Below, piece by piece: positions 63,187-64,000 of a DNA stretch of 64,000 nt; positions within the stretch are counted from its first letter, which is position 1; the number at the start of each line of letters is the position of its first letter. The DNA is taken from the NCBI RefSeq assembly GCF_002310815.1, contig NZ_CP011032.1:3750001-3814000 (forward strand). Reading direction: 5' to 3'. The DNA comes from Pseudoalteromonas tunicata. Its GTDB lineage: Bacteria; Pseudomonadota; Gammaproteobacteria; Enterobacterales; Alteromonadaceae. Position numbers and translations under genes: made by a program. The notes below the pieces were generated by a model. It made no database searches. It worked only from the letters and a program-made list of their open reading frames with translations, and was not told the DNA's origin.

Positions 63187-64000
63187 TTATTTCTTGTCTT
63201 GTAACAAACCAATAAAAAAGGCCAGCTCTAAGGCCTCTTCTTTTAAGCGATTAAAACGACCGGATGCACCTCCGTGGCCTGCATCCATATCGGTTTTAAA
63301 CAGTAATAAATTATTATTGGTTTTTAATTCACGTAATTTCGCCACCCACTTCATCGGCTCCCAGTATTGCACCTGCGAATCATGAAAACCGGTTGTCACT
63401 AAAATATTGGGGTAATCTTGCGCGCGAATATTATCGTATGGCGAATAGGCCAAAATCGTCTTGTAGGCATCAACATCATTTGGATTACCCCATTCGTCAT
63501 ATTCGTTGGTTGTGAGTGGAATACTCTCATCAAGCATGGTGGTGAGCACATCTAAAAAAGGCACCTGACAACAAATACCTTTGTACAAATGAGGCGCTTG
63601 ATTTGCTACTGCCCCCATCAATAAACCACCGGCACTGGCACCAGAAGCAAATACTTTATCTGCGTGGGCATAACCTTGCTGCACTAAGGCTTGTGTAACA
63701 TCGACAAAATCATTAAAGGTATTTTGTTTATGCGCTTTTTTACCTTGCTCGTACCAATCTCGGCCCAACATTTCGGAGCCACGAATATGGGCAATGGCGT
63801 AAACAAAACCACGGTCGAGTAAACTTAATGCATTGACCGAAAAGCTGGCATCAAAGGTAATGCCATAAGCCCCATAACCATTTAATAGCATTGGGTTTTG
63901 GCCATTTTTGCCAAACATATCTTTGCGATAAACCAAGGATACCGGCACTTCAACGCCATCGCGTGCTTTAATAAAAATACGCTCAGCTTGGTACAGCGCA
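63187..64000 (-). CDS. ptrB: S9 prolyl oligopeptidase, oligopeptidase B (C-terminal part)
   Basis: Partial: the frame is open to the window edge and continues rightwards, so the N-terminal beta-propeller is missing. The alpha/beta-hydrolase domain starts [20 protein letters not shown]. Nucleophile Ser is in [13 protein letters not shown]; the acidic residue is expected in the [12 protein letters not shown] region, and the catalytic His is in [15 protein letters not shown]. This matches oligopeptidase B, which cleaves peptides after Lys/Arg pairs. An internal GTG at 63948 is not the true start. Confidence 0.92.
   Translation of the reverse strand, partial: ALYQAERIFIKARDGVEVPVSLVYRKDMFGKNGQNPMLLNGYGAYGITFDASFSVNALSLLDRGFVYAIAHIRGSEMLGRDWYEQGKKAHKQNTFNDFVDVTQALVQQGYAHADKVFASGASAGGLLMGAVANQAPHLYKGICCQVPFLDVLTTMLDESIPLTTNEYDEWGNPNDVDAYKTILAYSPYDNIRAQDYPNILVTTGFHDSQVQYWEPMKWVAKLRELKTNNNLLLFKTDMDAGHGGASGRFNRLKEEALELAFFIGLLQDKK

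Noticed and set aside
1..64000. CRISPR array, prophage, integron or IS element
   Set aside because: No regularly spaced repeats, cas genes, phage structural genes, integrase or transposase reading frames were seen on either strand.

Overview
The window looks like chromosome from a marine gammaproteobacterium, most probably Pseudoalteromonas. The partial 16S gene at the left edge carries GAGTAATGCTTGGGAACAT, which I associate with that genus. The base composition is AT-rich. The gene set (PlsB, YggN, DUF2960, a TtpC-type TonB system, many M28/M16/S9 peptidases, c-di-GMP enzymes) fits Alteromonadales. A LipL32-like protein recalls the P. tunicata branch, but I cannot fix the species. I see no phage, IS transposase, CRISPR array or plasmid functions. 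The region reads as core and lightly accessory chromosome.

Layout. 1-760: 5' end of a 16S gene leaving to the left, with tandem stringent-type promoters. 0.76-10.2 kb: plsB, a glutathione peroxidase, yggN, a MocR-type regulator diverging from an EamA exporter over a clear operator, a lipid kinase, a 46-residue basic ORF, a REP-like hairpin and a periplasmic beta-carbonic anhydrase. 10.2-13.0 kb: a two-component pair and two tRNA-Ser genes. 13.2-24.5 kb: an HD-GYP phosphodiesterase, M28 and M16 peptidases, DUF808, and a chemoreceptor with a textbook sigma-28 promoter flanked by two inverted copies of a repeat, then a GGDEF diguanylate cyclase. 24.7-27.0 kb: a two-gene operon pairing an IDO/PrnB-like heme enzyme with a kynureninase-like PLP enzyme; this is the best candidate for an uncharacterised pathway. 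27.0-28.9 kb: two solute-binding proteins without permeases.

29.0-36.2 kb is a self-contained signalling and export module. It holds an NtrB-like kinase, an NtrC-like sigma-54 activator, a MacB-type permease, a LolD-like ATPase and an HlyD-like adaptor. A matching sigma-54 promoter lies upstream of the adaptor, and a UUCG-capped hairpin separates the transporter from the regulator genes. 36.4-45.8 kb holds dbpA, a possible degenerate HD-GYP protein, a MASE1/CHASE hybrid kinase, an acyltransferase and small unknowns.

45.9-55.1 kb is an iron-uptake locus. A DUF3450-TtpC-ExbB-ExbD-TonB-TPR operon, ending in an FMN hydroxyacid dehydrogenase, diverges from a Fiu/PiuA-type receptor and PiuC hydroxylase across two Fur-box-like sites. 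55.1-64 kb contains a class II amidotransferase, a non-lipidated LipL32 homologue, TPR and MAPEG proteins, a UbiB-family kinase, an M28 peptidase with an altered metal ligand, an XRE/membrane pair and the C-terminal part of oligopeptidase B running off the right edge.

All assignments were made by reading the sequence and from family knowledge; no database search was run.
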